Positions 9,923 to 19,268 of a stretch of 64,000 nt of DNA are shown here, piece by piece (the stretch's first letter is position 1; each line of letters begins with the position of its first letter). The stretch spans positions 4,650,001 to 4,714,000 of the forward strand of contig JADJRH010000011.1 in NCBI GenBank assembly GCA_016712345.1, given 5' to 3'. The position numbers and the translations under genes are program-made. The notes under the pieces are model-generated. The model had not been told where the DNA came from. It made no database searches and saw only the letters and a list, made by a program, of their open reading frames with translations. The stretch comes from Polyangiaceae bacterium (lineage in GTDB: Bacteria > Myxococcota_A > Polyangia > Polyangiales > Polyangiaceae).

Positions 9923-11805
9923 ACACTTCGTGGATGACGGGGCCGTGGATACTCGTGATCGCCCTCACGCTTGTTCACTTTATTTGGCAAGGCGCGGTGA
10001 TCTACGGCGTTGTGAGAATCTTACTTCGTTGGGTAGAAACGTCGCCGCGTCTCCACTACGCGGTCGTCAACGCGGGGTTTGTGGTTGCGGCAATCTTACC
10101 GGTGCTGACGGCCCGTATTGTTTGGTCCACTCTGCCGGACCAAAGTGAATTTTCGCATTCAACTGAACCTGTGGTGACATCGTGGACGGCGTACTTACCC
10201 GCAATACTTGTAGCGCTTTGGTTTGTGGGTGCGATCGTTCGAATTGGAAAGCTCTGGCTGGGGCTTCATCGCGCTCAGAGAGTGCTCCAAAAGGCCGATG
10301 CACTGCGCCTCCAACTCGCCGAGCGAGCGTTTCATATTGCTGACCGCTTGGGGTTAAGTTTGGTCCCGCGCTTGTTTGAATCGGCGCACATCAATGTGCC
10401 CATCACTATGGGTTGGCTGCGTCCGGTGGTGGTTATGCCGGTGAGTGTGATCACCTCGCTGCCACCTTCGCAGGTGGATGCTTTGCTGGCGCACGAGTTG
10501 GCGCACGTCGCCCGGTATGACTTCTTGGTGAACCTTATTCAAGAAGTAGTGACTTCAGCTTTGTTCTTTCACCCGGTTGTTCATTTTTTGGCGCGTGAAG
10601 CCAGGCAAATGCGGGAGCATTTGGCCGACGAGGCGGCAGCTCGGGTGACAAGTCCCGCTGAGTTGGCGCGCGCTTTATACACTTTGGAAAGTAGTCGAAC
10701 CGCATTTACCGAGCAGGCGCTCGGAGCCCACGGAGGTGATCTTGTGAAACGCGTTGAGAAGCTCCTTTCTACCCAATCCTCTTCTCGCACTCGAGTACGC
10801 ACCGCGTTCACGTTTCTAACAGCGGGTGCGCTTTTGCTCTCGGCCGTGGCGGGAGTGGGAGCGTGCGGCGCGTCCGGCGTCTCTACCCCATCGGCGCTGG
10901 GCCCCAATGCGCCTACCCAAGTGACCATCCGGTGGTTGCCTCCCGTGCTTGCGCCCTACCGTGGTATGTTTGAAGCGGCGGCAAAAAAACACGGCGTCGA
11001 TGCAGAACTTTTGGCCATTGTGGCTCTGGTTGAATCGGCGGGTGATCCTGATGCTAAGAGCCCTATGGGTGCACTTGGACTGATGCAGATCATGCCGGCC
11101 ACGGGGGCAACCATCGCGTCGGAACAAGGGGTGAAAAATTTTTCACCCGGCACCTTGTTTGATCCGGCTGTGAATGTGGATTTTGGAGCATTTTACCTTG
11201 CTAAGCAGATCTCCACGTTTGCCCCGGCCGCATCGGCAGACCGTCAGGTTGCGGTGGCCAGCGTCGGGTATAACGGTGGACCGAAAACGGCCCTCGCGTA
11301 TGTGGAAGGTCGGGGTGGCCTATCCGACGAAACGGCTCATTATCAATTGATGGTGAGCGCCCTGTACAGCGAGCGGCACAACCCCACATCCAGCGCGTTT
11401 AACGCGTGGCGTGCGCGAGTGGCAGCGAGGGCGGCAGAGAAAGCGGTGGCGCCGGTGGAGAGGCCGCGTGTGACGCTCAGGTTTGGAGAGGCGAAAGACC
11501 ATTCGGGTGTGGATCTGGCGGCCCCTAATGGGACTCTTGTGCGGTCGCCTTGGGATGGGGAGGTCGCCGCAGTTGAAGAAGATGAAAAACGTGGAAAAGT
11601 GGTGGTTATCAAGCACCGATCGGGGTTTGAAACGCGTTATCACCACCTCGGATCTACCCACGTGAAAGTGGGAGAAAAGGTGGACCGCGGCGCCCCCGTG
11701 GGCACGGTGGGTATGTCGGGAGTCACTTCGGGGCCCCATGTGCACTTTGAAGTCCATGATCTCGGGGCGCCGGTAGACCCCGCGCCGTTCGTTGCAAAAC
11801 CGTAG
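9919..11805 (+). CDS. BlaR1-like M56 membrane protease fused to lytic transglycosylase and M23 endopeptidase domains
   Basis: The 628-residue protein has three N-terminal membrane segments (about 8-28, 45-67, 88-107), a cytosolic M56 zinc-protease region with HELAH (H192, E193, H196), and a fourth segment near 296-317. This is the BlaR1 topology. Where BlaR1 carries a penicillin-binding sensor, this protein instead has a soluble transglycosylase domain (AIVALVESAGDP with candidate catalytic E372, then MGALGLMQIMPAT) and an M23 endopeptidase domain (H528-x3-D532 and H607-x-H609). Both hydrolase domains keep their key residues and should lie outside the inner membrane. It is coupled to the BlaI-like gene. 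My inference is a wall-damage sensor whose outer part can also cut or bind peptidoglycan and glycan strands, relaying to the repressor by M56 cleavage. Confidence 0.9.
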   Translation: MNTSWMTGPWILVIALTLVHFIWQGAVIYGVVRILLRWVETSPRLHYAVVNAGFVVAAILPVLTARIVWSTLPDQSEFSHSTEPVVTSWTAYLPAILVALWFVGAIVRIGKLWLGLHRAQRVLQKADALRLQLAERAFHIADRLGLSLVPRLFESAHINVPITMGWLRPVVVMPVSVITSLPPSQVDALLAHELAHVARYDFLVNLIQEVVTSALFFHPVVHFLAREARQMREHLADEAAARVTSPAELARALYTLESSRTAFTEQALGAHGGDLVKRVEKLLSTQSSSRTRVRTAFTFLTAGALLLSAVAGVGACGASGVSTPSALGPNAPTQVTIRWLPPVLAPYRGMFEAAAKKHGVDAELLAIVALVESAGDPDAKSPMGALGLMQIMPATGATIASEQGVKNFSPGTLFDPAVNVDFGAFYLAKQISTFAPAASADRQVAVASVGYNGGPKTALAYVEGRGGLSDETAHYQLMVSALYSERHNPTSSAFNAWRARVAARAAEKAVAPVERPRVTLRFGEAKDHSGVDLAAPNGTLVRSPWDGEVAAVEEDEKRGKVVVIKHRSGFETRYHHLGSTHVKVGEKVDRGAPVGTVGMSGVTSGPHVHFEVHDLGAPVDPAPFVAKP

Positions 11806-11819
11806 TTTTTGTCGCAAGG

Positions 11820-12779
11820 TCACGTGGGGGGGGCACCATGCCTGTCGAGCCAGTTGAGCACCTGTTTTAAACTACCCGTCGCAAGCGCAATGCAGGTGTC
11901 TGCGGCTCCATAGTACACATTCAGAGTATCCCCATCTGACCCCAGCGTTGTGCCGCAGGGGAAAGCCACCCCGCCCACATCGCCGTACCATTCATACGGG
12001 GCCTCCGGCCCAAATATCCAACTTGCTCCACGGAGCAGACATTGGTCAGGTTTGTCGAGCGCAAATAGGGCCACTCCCAGGCGATACAGACTGCCGGCCG
12101 CGGTGTGACGAACACCGTGGTAGAGCATGAGCCAGCCTCGCGGCGTTTCGATCAGGGGCGGTGAGAGGCCTATTTTGTTTGCGTCCCACCAGGAGCCGCG
12201 CCGCGCCATGAGAACCAGCTTGTGATGCCCCCAATTTCGTAAGTCGGGCGACAGGGACATCCAAATGTGGGCGCCCTGATCTGTCATGGGTCGATGGACA
12301 AGCACAAAGCTGCCATCCACTCGCCTTGGCAAAAGGGCCGCGTCTTTGTCGTCGGCCTGCATCACCACGCCGAGCCGTTCAAACGTGCGAAAATCGGACG
12401 TGAGCGCGAGCGCCACCCCGGGCCCGGCCTTTCCAAAAGCTGTGTACGCAATGGCGTATTTGCCAAGCTCCTCCAAGAACGTGATCCGCGGGTCTTCAAT
12501 ACCCCACAGCTCTTCAGGGTGTTTGTCAGGTTCGGGAAGCAGCGTGGGTTCAGGATCGATGACCCACCCATTTACCCCGTTGGCCGATCGAGCGGCCGAG
12601 AAGTGCGACATGCCCGTTCTACTTTCTACCCGGCAGAGGAGCAACGTTGTTCCATCGGGTAGACGAACAGCCCCTGGATTGAACACCGTATGAACAGGAT
12701 ACGGCCAGTGTTCTGCCGTAAGAATAGGATTTTGAGGTGAACGCTCAAACAAAACTTCGTACTTGGAATGGGATGTCAT
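11820..12779 (-). CDS. GH130-family glycoside phosphorylase or hydrolase
   Basis: The 319-residue protein is a five-bladed-propeller enzyme of the GH130 type, a family containing beta-mannoside phosphorylases and some hydrolases. The family signature GIEDPRI lies at 93-99, with D96 the likely catalytic acid; TVFNPGAVRLPDG sits near the N-terminus and VYYGAADT near the C-terminus. There is no signal peptide, so it acts in the cytoplasm. Its ATG overlaps the stop of the upstream glycosyltransferase gene by 4 bp, so the two are made together. The pair suggests synthesis or turnover of a mannose-type glycan or glycoside, but the substrate cannot be read from sequence. It converges on the M56 gene with a 14-bp gap. 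Confidence 0.88.
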   Translation of the reverse strand: MTSHSKYEVLFERSPQNPILTAEHWPYPVHTVFNPGAVRLPDGTTLLLCRVESRTGMSHFSAARSANGVNGWVIDPEPTLLPEPDKHPEELWGIEDPRITFLEELGKYAIAYTAFGKAGPGVALALTSDFRTFERLGVVMQADDKDAALLPRRVDGSFVLVHRPMTDQGAHIWMSLSPDLRNWGHHKLVLMARRGSWWDANKIGLSPPLIETPRGWLMLYHGVRHTAAGSLYRLGVALFALDKPDQCLLRGASWIFGPEAPYEWYGDVGGVAFPCGTTLGSDGDTLNVYYGAADTCIALATGSLKQVLNWLDRHGAPPT

Positions 12780-15061
12780 GCTGCCTCCACACGTTCTGGC
12801 AAGCGGACAACCCTTGCTCGTTCAGCTGCTCGCAGTTCGAGCAGCGCAAGTAAGAAGGACACAGTGGCTTCTGCGCCTTGATTTTCATTCAACCTGTCGG
12901 GGTGCAACCCGTCGCGGCACGCGCCGGTCGCAGGGTCACACAGCGAAAGTCGAATTTGGTTGTGCCCCAAAAACCACTCAAAAGCCCTGCGTGCGTCCCT
13001 ACCCCATGAATCATCGCGGGTGATCTGCTGCGCATCTAGGCAGGCGGATACCATGGCGCAGGCCTCAACGGGTTGTTGGTCAAACGCCGCTTTGGGCCCA
13101 CCCCGAGTATAAAATCCGTTTGAGCCGATCGGAGCAAAATACCCTTCTTCAGACACCTGAACGTGTCCAAGCCAACGGAGCGAACGCAGGCCCGCGGCCA
13201 CCAGGTCTTCACTTCCCATTCTGACGCCGGATCGGATCATTGCCTGCGAAATGCGAGGATTTTCGTATGTCAGCTTTTCTTCAATCCAAGGCCACCCGGC
13301 TTGACTTACCTCAGAAAACAATTGAAGGAGCCGTTCACTCAACACGCGACGCAGCTCTTCCACAGCGCTGTCTCCGCGAAAAGCGCGCAGATATTCATCC
13401 AGGCCAAGCAGTGTAAACGCCCATGCCCGTGGACTTTTGAAGCTTTCGGTGACCGGCAAGGCAGCATGAAAAAGGTGCCCGGCAAGGCTGTTTCGCCCCG
13501 GATCGGTAGACCTTCCCACCACGGTGCCGAGCGCCCAGAGTGCGCGGCCATGACAGTCCTCGGAGCCTTCTTCTTCAAGCCAGCGCCGCGTGTAGGACAT
13601 AAAGTTTCTGAATCTACCCGCGACGGGTGAAAAGGCGTAGGCCAAAAAAGCGAGATAGCGGGAAGACAGCGCGCGCACCGTGGCAAGATCGGCGGTGCCT
13701 TCGTCTTCAATCATTGTAGCTACCATGAGCGCCCTGGCGTTGTCGTCGGTGCAATACCCATCGCCGTACCGGGGCACTCCAAACATGGCATGTTGTAAAA
13801 TCCCGGTGTCATCGGTGAGTAGACTCATGTGTTCAAGGCGCACTTCGGGTAGAGTGACGGGCCGTTCGGCAAGGGTTTGCGCTCGGAAGGTTGACCGTTT
13901 GCCAGCACCGTAAGATGCGCGCGCTCTCTCAAACGAACCCATGTATTTTCTCGCCACAACAGGCCAGGACATGTCGCGACCAAAAGCCGCCGCCTTCGCC
14001 TGAATGGCGAGCCGCCGGGCGTCATCCTGAGCCAAACTGATGACTTCTGAAGCAATGGCCGACGGATCGTTCCAAGGTACAAGAATGCCGCGCTCACCGT
14101 CCAAGAGTTCTCGCGCATACCAGTAAGGGGTGGAGATCACGGCCTTGCCAACGCCCAATGCGTACGCAAGCGTGCCTGAACAAATTTGGTCAGGTTTCAG
14201 GTAAGGCGTGATGTACACATCGGCCGCGGCAAGAAATTCTGCCAACTCTTCGCGGCTGACAAAGCGGTTGTGAAAAATTATACAGTCGTCCACTCCAAGT
14301 TTGATCGCCCTTTTTTCAAGCGAATGGCGATACGTCTCCCCATGCCTTTCTTTCACATGCGGATGGGTAGCCCCGAGCACTGCGTACACAACGTTTGGAC
14401 ACCGCTCCCGAATGGCGGGCAGCGCGTCGATGACAAGTTCAATTCCCTTGTCGGGGGAGACAAGTCCAAAGGTAAGAAGGGTAAACTTCCCATCGAGTCC
14501 CAACCGGTGTTTGGCCCTGTGCGCGTCGGGGATGGTTGCGATCCCGTGGTGGATGATGTCGATCTTGTTGTCGGGTACTCCATGAACACCCCGAAGGAGC
14601 GATGCGCCGTGCGCGCTCATGACAACCAACCGTTCAGAAAGGCGGGTCACTTCATCCATCGCGGCACGCTGCGCAGGGTCGGGCTTGGGGAGCAACGTGT
14701 GCAACGTTGTCACAATCGGCATTCGCAGCTCATTGAGCAATGCGAGGACGTGCGAGCCGGCCTTCCCTCCAAAAATTCCATATTCGTGTTGCAATGACAC
14801 AACGTCAACGCCGTTCACATTCAGAAAATCGCCGGCGCGTCGGTAAGATGCCAAGTCTCCCTCGGCAATTTCAAACCGCACGCGGGGTGGGTAGGCGTGA
14901 TGCCTCCCCGGATCGTTCATGGCAACCACAAAGCAGTCGAGTGCAGGGCGCTCGGAGGCAACCGCTTCACTCAAGTCGGCCGTAAATGTCGCGATTCCAC
15001 ACTGCCTTGGCAGATGGTTCCCGATCATCGCGACCGTTCGGATCGCTGCTGTTAGGCTCAT
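12776..15061 (-). CDS. GT4 glycosyltransferase with C-terminal alpha-helical domain
   Basis: This 761-residue protein starts with a GT-B glycosyltransferase: MIGNHLPRQCGIATFT opens the Rossmann-like N-half, and the nucleotide-sugar half has FGLVSPDKGIELVIDALP near 200 and GTLAYALGVGKAVISTPYWY near 310. Such retaining GT4 enzymes transfer sugars from nucleotide donors. After about residue 395 comes a long helical region (CTDDNARALMVATMIEDEG, HGRALWALGTVVGRS, QPVEACAMVSACLDA) resembling an (alpha/alpha)6 barrel. No signal peptide or membrane segment is visible. It heads a two-gene operon with the GH130 gene. Fusion of a GT4 to a toroid-like domain next to GH130 suggests coordinated handling of a manno-type oligosaccharide; donor and acceptor are unknown. 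Confidence 0.87.
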   Translation of the reverse strand: MSLTAAIRTVAMIGNHLPRQCGIATFTADLSEAVASERPALDCFVVAMNDPGRHHAYPPRVRFEIAEGDLASYRRAGDFLNVNGVDVVSLQHEYGIFGGKAGSHVLALLNELRMPIVTTLHTLLPKPDPAQRAAMDEVTRLSERLVVMSAHGASLLRGVHGVPDNKIDIIHHGIATIPDAHRAKHRLGLDGKFTLLTFGLVSPDKGIELVIDALPAIRERCPNVVYAVLGATHPHVKERHGETYRHSLEKRAIKLGVDDCIIFHNRFVSREELAEFLAAADVYITPYLKPDQICSGTLAYALGVGKAVISTPYWYARELLDGERGILVPWNDPSAIASEVISLAQDDARRLAIQAKAAAFGRDMSWPVVARKYMGSFERARASYGAGKRSTFRAQTLAERPVTLPEVRLEHMSLLTDDTGILQHAMFGVPRYGDGYCTDDNARALMVATMIEDEGTADLATVRALSSRYLAFLAYAFSPVAGRFRNFMSYTRRWLEEEGSEDCHGRALWALGTVVGRSTDPGRNSLAGHLFHAALPVTESFKSPRAWAFTLLGLDEYLRAFRGDSAVEELRRVLSERLLQLFSEVSQAGWPWIEEKLTYENPRISQAMIRSGVRMGSEDLVAAGLRSLRWLGHVQVSEEGYFAPIGSNGFYTRGGPKAAFDQQPVEACAMVSACLDAQQITRDDSWGRDARRAFEWFLGHNQIRLSLCDPATGACRDGLHPDRLNENQGAEATVSFLLALLELRAAERARVVRLPERVEAA

Positions 15062-15103
15062 GGAGCCACCTCAATTTGAACGAGATCTGTACACCATTCC
15101 CAC

Positions 15104-15120
15104 GCGGCGAAAAGCGCCGC
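15104..15120. other. Small intergenic hairpin before the GT4 gene
   Basis: GCGGCG-AAAAG-CGCCGC is a perfect 6-bp stem with a 5-nt loop in the 165-bp gap between the aminotransferase and GT4 genes. On the minus strand it lies between the upstream stop and the GT4 start, so it could be a weak terminator or leader structure. No T-run follows. Confidence 0.3.
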
Positions 15121-15226
15121 ACGTTTGGGAGCAAATCTCTTCTGAGGCAGAGTCTACACCCTTTCGGTGGTCACCGGGTCATCTTTCGAACACGAGGTGA
15201 AATCACCGGGCATATATGCCTAACCA

Positions 15227-16735
15227 TCAAGAGAGCGCAAACCAGCCCTTCACTTCTGCGGAGCCGTCGGGAAAAGGTTCTGCCGGGGTAAACTCGTTGG
15301 TGACAGGGGAGTATTTGTACGAGGAGCGGTACCGATCGATATTGGTGGCAGCGTCGCGCACGGCCTCAATCATAAATTCTAACTCGGCTTGGGTGGTGGT
15401 GGGGTGAATGGACAACCTTACCCATCCCGGCTTTTCTGAAAGGTCACCGCCGTCGATCAGGTCTGTAATGCGGCGAGAACGATTGGGGTCAACGTGGAGG
15501 AGGTAATGTCCGTACGTGCCGGCACACGAACAGCCGCCTCGGACCTGAACGCCGTATTGGTCGTTTAAAACGCGGACCATGAGATTATAGTGTACACCTT
15601 CTGTATAGAAGGAGAAAATGCCGAGCCGCTCGTCGATGTTGTCGGCAAGAATGTGTACACCGGGTATGGATCGCAGGCCTTTGAGAGCCGTTTTGACAAG
15701 TTGATTTTCACGACGGCGCATGGCCCCTACGTTCATTATTTCTTTGAGGCGAACGGCGAGCGCTGCGCGAATTGCCTGGAGAATGCCGGGAGTTCCGCCG
15801 TCTTCACGCTGTTCGATATCGTCGAGGTAGCGGTAACCTCCCCACGGGTTTGTCCAGGCGACGGTGCCGCCGCCGGGCTGATCCGGCACTTCACAGTTGT
15901 AAAGGCGCGAGTCGAATATCAAGATGCCGGAAGCGCCGGGGCCTCCTAAAAATTTGTGGGGAGAAAAGACAATGCCGTCAAGCTTTTCCAGCGGGTCGGC
16001 GGGGTGCATTTGAATGGGCACGTAAGGTGCGGAAGCGGCAAAATCAACGAAGCAGATACCCCCATGTTCGTGCATGATTTTGGCCATGGCATGGTAAGGC
16101 GTTTCTACCCCGGTGACATTGGAGCACGCTGTAAAGGCGCCGATTTTGAGCGGCCTGTCGGCGTAGGCGGCCAGGCGCTCGCGAAGGTTGTTGAGGTCAA
16201 CAAGGCCGGCCTGGGTAGGTTCGATACACTCCACATCGGCAATAGTTTCAAGCCATGAGGTATGATTGGAGTGGTGCTCCATGTGCGTGACGAACACCAC
16301 GGGGCGCTCGCCGGGAGACAGTTTGATTTGAGACTCAAGCCGGCCGGGCGCGCGGAGGCCCAAGATGCGCTGGAGTTTGTTGACGGCGCCCGTCATACCA
16401 AAGCCGGTGGGAAGCAAAACATCGTGCTCATCTGCCCCGACATGGCGTTTGAGAATGTCGCGCGCCTCATGGTAGGCGTGCGTCATACGCGAGCCGACCA
16501 AGCTTGACTCGGAGTGGGTGTTGCCCATGAAGGGACCGAATGTGTGGGTAAGCCGCTCTTCAATGGGATGGTAGAGGCGACCGCTCGCTGTCCAGTCACC
16601 GTAAACGATGCGTCTCGTTCCGGTGGGTGATGCGAAGGTTTGGTTGATTCCAACCGTTTGTTCGCGAAAGGGGCGAAAGTGTTCTTCGAGATCGTCTCGA
16701 ATGGAAGGTGCAGCTTGAGCGGGTTGGGCGAGCAT
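15227..16735 (-). CDS. Class V aminotransferase (cysteine desulfurase/selenocysteine lyase-like fold)
   Basis: The 502-residue protein is a PLP-dependent fold-type I enzyme of aminotransferase class V. The likely Schiff-base lysine is K261 in VFSPHKFLGGPGASG, and the pyridine-ring aspartate is D231 in GGICFVDFAASAPY. HMEHHSNHTSW (151-161) matches the conserved His region of the family. It also keeps YGDWTASGR near 45-53, as in cysteine desulfurase-type members. A Cys-rich stretch RGGCSCAGTYGHYLL occurs near 400. It is longer than typical SufS (about 410 residues), with a C-terminal extension. The true substrate is uncertain, because the class covers desulfurases, isopenicillin-N epimerases and others. 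It appears to be its own transcription unit, 165 bp upstream of GT4. Confidence 0.85.
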   Translation of the reverse strand: MLAQPAQAAPSIRDDLEEHFRPFREQTVGINQTFASPTGTRRIVYGDWTASGRLYHPIEERLTHTFGPFMGNTHSESSLVGSRMTHAYHEARDILKRHVGADEHDVLLPTGFGMTGAVNKLQRILGLRAPGRLESQIKLSPGERPVVFVTHMEHHSNHTSWLETIADVECIEPTQAGLVDLNNLRERLAAYADRPLKIGAFTACSNVTGVETPYHAMAKIMHEHGGICFVDFAASAPYVPIQMHPADPLEKLDGIVFSPHKFLGGPGASGILIFDSRLYNCEVPDQPGGGTVAWTNPWGGYRYLDDIEQREDGGTPGILQAIRAALAVRLKEIMNVGAMRRRENQLVKTALKGLRSIPGVHILADNIDERLGIFSFYTEGVHYNLMVRVLNDQYGVQVRGGCSCAGTYGHYLLHVDPNRSRRITDLIDGGDLSEKPGWVRLSIHPTTTQAELEFMIEAVRDAATNIDRYRSSYKYSPVTNEFTPAEPFPDGSAEVKGWFALS

Positions 16736-16816
16736 GGAGGGGTTTCCGGCGGCGGGGACTTTGAACCTTACCCCAGATGCCCTCCATTCCGCAAGCTGTA
16801 TTCAGTGCAAAAGGCT

Positions 16817-19189
16817 TTATAACGCAGCGCAGAAACCAAACGATGTTTGTTGCGTGGGTTGAAGCACGGCGTTGTAGTCAAGCCCTTTGAATTTGATATT
16901 GGCCCCGTCGGGTGAGCTTTGGGCGTTCCACAAATCGGTGATGTTCCCCTGAATGGGTAGGGAGATTTCCCACGTGGTGGAGGCTGTGCCGGAATTGCTC
17001 ACGACAACGGAGGAGCAATATCCAGATCCCCAATTGCTGTCTTGAGTCACCTGAACTGTCAGGTTGCCATCACCAGCCGACTGCCCACCCGCGCCGCCCT
17101 GCCCTTCGCCGCCCTGCCCCATTCCACCCTGACCGCCCCCCGCTCCACCTTGGCCCGGGTTGGAGTTGGGCTCGTCCTCCACGTTGGAGTCGGCGACGCG
17201 TTCTAAGAAGTGGGCTGTTTTTACGAGATTTTGGAGCAGTTTGTCGATCCGCAGTTCTGAGCTTGTAAAGCCTGTTTTTACTTCATCCACGAGGCACTGG
17301 TTGTTTGGTCCTTCGGCCACACCGTAGGCAAAACGCACCCACTGGACTGCGAAACAGGCGGCGGCGTCCGGGCTTTTCGAGAGCGTTTGGTGCAGACCAA
17401 GTGTACCTTCAAACGGGCCGTTGGTATTGGGTGTCGCCAAGATCTCCCCTGACACGTTAATGGATTTGCCGTTTTCTTCCGTTCTGAATCGCGCCACGCC
17501 GTCAAACTTTTCAAAACCGAAGCCAATGGGGTCAATCAACTGGTGGCAACCTTTGCACGGCTCTTCAGACGAGTGTTGGACGTAGCGTTCTCGGGTTGTC
17601 AGATTGGGGTCGAGCGGTGGAGGCTGCACATTGAACCCGGCGGGGGGTGGGGGCAAATCTTGACAGAGAACGCGCGTACGGACGAGTTTGCCTCGATGGA
17701 TGGGAGATGAATCAGTGGGGTGGGCATGGGTTGTGAGAACCGAACCCTGACTGAGAATGCCCACGCGCTCTGTTTCTTGAAGGTTGAGTTGAACCAGACC
17801 ATCGGGACCGGGTGAACCTGTCAGACCGTAATGCGCCGCGAGTTCTGGGCTTACAAGGGTAGTTTGGGTAGAAAACAGGGCGGGTAAGGTTGGATCTTGC
17901 CCGCGGACAACGCTGCGGAAGTAGCGCCGAGTTTCATCGCGCATGGCGAGGCGAAGGTTTTGGGAGAAGTCGGGGTACACATTTCCGTCTTTGGGAACGT
18001 TGGTGATATTTGAGATGGCGAGCCACTGTTCAACAAACCTGTCAAGCGACGCGTTGGATCGCGGGTCGGCGAGAAGGCGCTCCACCTGGTTTTGCAGTTC
18101 TTCTTGAAGGAGCAGTTGGCCTGAGTCGGCTTTTTCAAAGAGTTCTGCATCAGGCAAAGTTCCCCAGAAAAGGTAAGACAACTCCGACGCCACTTCGTGC
18201 GCTGTGAGCTGAACTTTGCCGTCTTTCGCCTGTCCACCCAGTTCTGACCTGTAGAGAAAATGGGGAGATTGCAACATGGCGCTGAGCACCGTTTTGGCTC
18301 CTTCGTCAAAGCCGTCGGCCGTGGAAACAGCGGTGAAAAGGGCTTTGTACCGGGTGGGATCGCCGGTTGTGAGCGGCCGGCGGAATACGCGTTTGCCCAT
18401 GGTATGGATAAATTGATCGGCGCAGGTGTTGGCGTCGCTATTTGGATCACATGGGTAGACCGAGCTGGGGTTGTCAAATACCTTTTCGGCGATTTCTTCG
18501 GCCGCGGTGCGCATTTGGTCGGCGACAAGCGGGCTCACAACCAAGGCAGATGCGTTGTTGTCAAAGCCGTTTACCACGGTGTCGGCGCCGAACGCGGCTC
18601 CCCACGAGGAAGGAAACCCGAAAAGGTCGGTGATTGTGGAGTCATATTCAGCCCTCGAAAGGCGGCGAAGCATGCGGTTTCCACGGGCCGGTTCCTGACA
18701 GGATAGTGTGGAAACGGGACTGTCACATTTGCCCAGCGTGACTCTGTCAACGAACGCCGAGAGCGCGGCATATTGAGGGCTGCCAACGTCAATCAGTTCA
18801 CCCCCTGTGTGTCCCTCCGGGTGTTTGCCGGTGGGGCGAAGGAGCAATACCGATGTACCATTGACAAAGGTGCGGGCCACCTCGCGCACTGTTTCAAAGT
18901 TTTGGGCAATGTCCGATGCGGTTTCACCGGGTATGAGCACCATGTTGGACTGGGAGGCCAACCCCGCTGCGGAGTGGCAAACGGCGCACTGCTGGGCGAG
19001 GATGGGTTGATACACTTGGTTTTGGAAAAAGGTGAGGTCGTCGGGACAACCCACCTCGGTGTCGGGGGTTCCACCGGCACCGGCTTCACCTCCACCGCCG
19101 GGGCTCGGCGAGCACGCCGCAAAAGCGGCGGAGGCGATCGCGGCAACCAAGAGGGAACGGGTAGAACGCATAAGTGTACACAAACGCAT
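16817..19189 (-). CDS. DUF1592/DUF1588/DUF1585-family heme-type lipoprotein with C-terminal CBM2-like module
   Basis: The 790-residue protein starts with a lipoprotein signal (AAFAAC, C26). A cytochrome-like site C68-A-V-C-H72 follows. Then come the blocks typical of the DUF1587-1592-1588-1585 family (EYDSTITDLFGFPSSW, SPHFLYRSELGG, a second C-x2-CH in PCKGCHQLIDPIGFGFEKFD). After a Gly/Gln-rich linker, roughly the last 85 residues (NLTVQVTQDSNWGSGYCSSV..WEISLP) look like a family 2 cellulose/chitin-binding module. I kept the start at 19189 because AAGGAC precedes it on the coding strand; the ATG at 19171 is the alternative. It is the last gene of an operon with DUF1552 and chitinase genes, which favours a role in extracellular polysaccharide breakdown. 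The biochemical activity of these DUFs is not established. Confidence 0.87.
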   Translation of the reverse strand: MRLCTLMRSTRSLLVAAIASAAFAACSPSPGGGGEAGAGGTPDTEVGCPDDLTFFQNQVYQPILAQQCAVCHSAAGLASQSNMVLIPGETASDIAQNFETVREVARTFVNGTSVLLLRPTGKHPEGHTGGELIDVGSPQYAALSAFVDRVTLGKCDSPVSTLSCQEPARGNRMLRRLSRAEYDSTITDLFGFPSSWGAAFGADTVVNGFDNNASALVVSPLVADQMRTAAEEIAEKVFDNPSSVYPCDPNSDANTCADQFIHTMGKRVFRRPLTTGDPTRYKALFTAVSTADGFDEGAKTVLSAMLQSPHFLYRSELGGQAKDGKVQLTAHEVASELSYLFWGTLPDAELFEKADSGQLLLQEELQNQVERLLADPRSNASLDRFVEQWLAISNITNVPKDGNVYPDFSQNLRLAMRDETRRYFRSVVRGQDPTLPALFSTQTTLVSPELAAHYGLTGSPGPDGLVQLNLQETERVGILSQGSVLTTHAHPTDSSPIHRGKLVRTRVLCQDLPPPPAGFNVQPPPLDPNLTTRERYVQHSSEEPCKGCHQLIDPIGFGFEKFDGVARFRTEENGKSINVSGEILATPNTNGPFEGTLGLHQTLSKSPDAAACFAVQWVRFAYGVAEGPNNQCLVDEVKTGFTSSELRIDKLLQNLVKTAHFLERVADSNVEDEPNSNPGQGGAGGGQGGMGQGGEGQGGAGGQSAGDGNLTVQVTQDSNWGSGYCSSVVVSNSGTASTTWEISLPIQGNITDLWNAQSSPDGANIKFKGLDYNAVLQPTQQTSFGFCAAL

Positions 19190-19268
19190 GGCACGTTGTC
19201 CTTGGGAAGATAGAAGTCAGGCTTCGCAGAAGGGTCGGTAACCCGGTCAATCGGCAGTGGGGCGCGGG

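Noticed and set aside
15227..16735. Aminotransferase named as SufS or a defined cysteine desulfurase
   Set aside because: The PLP lysine and fold fit the class, but the desulfurase Cys loop cannot be assigned and the length is unusual; only the class is stated.
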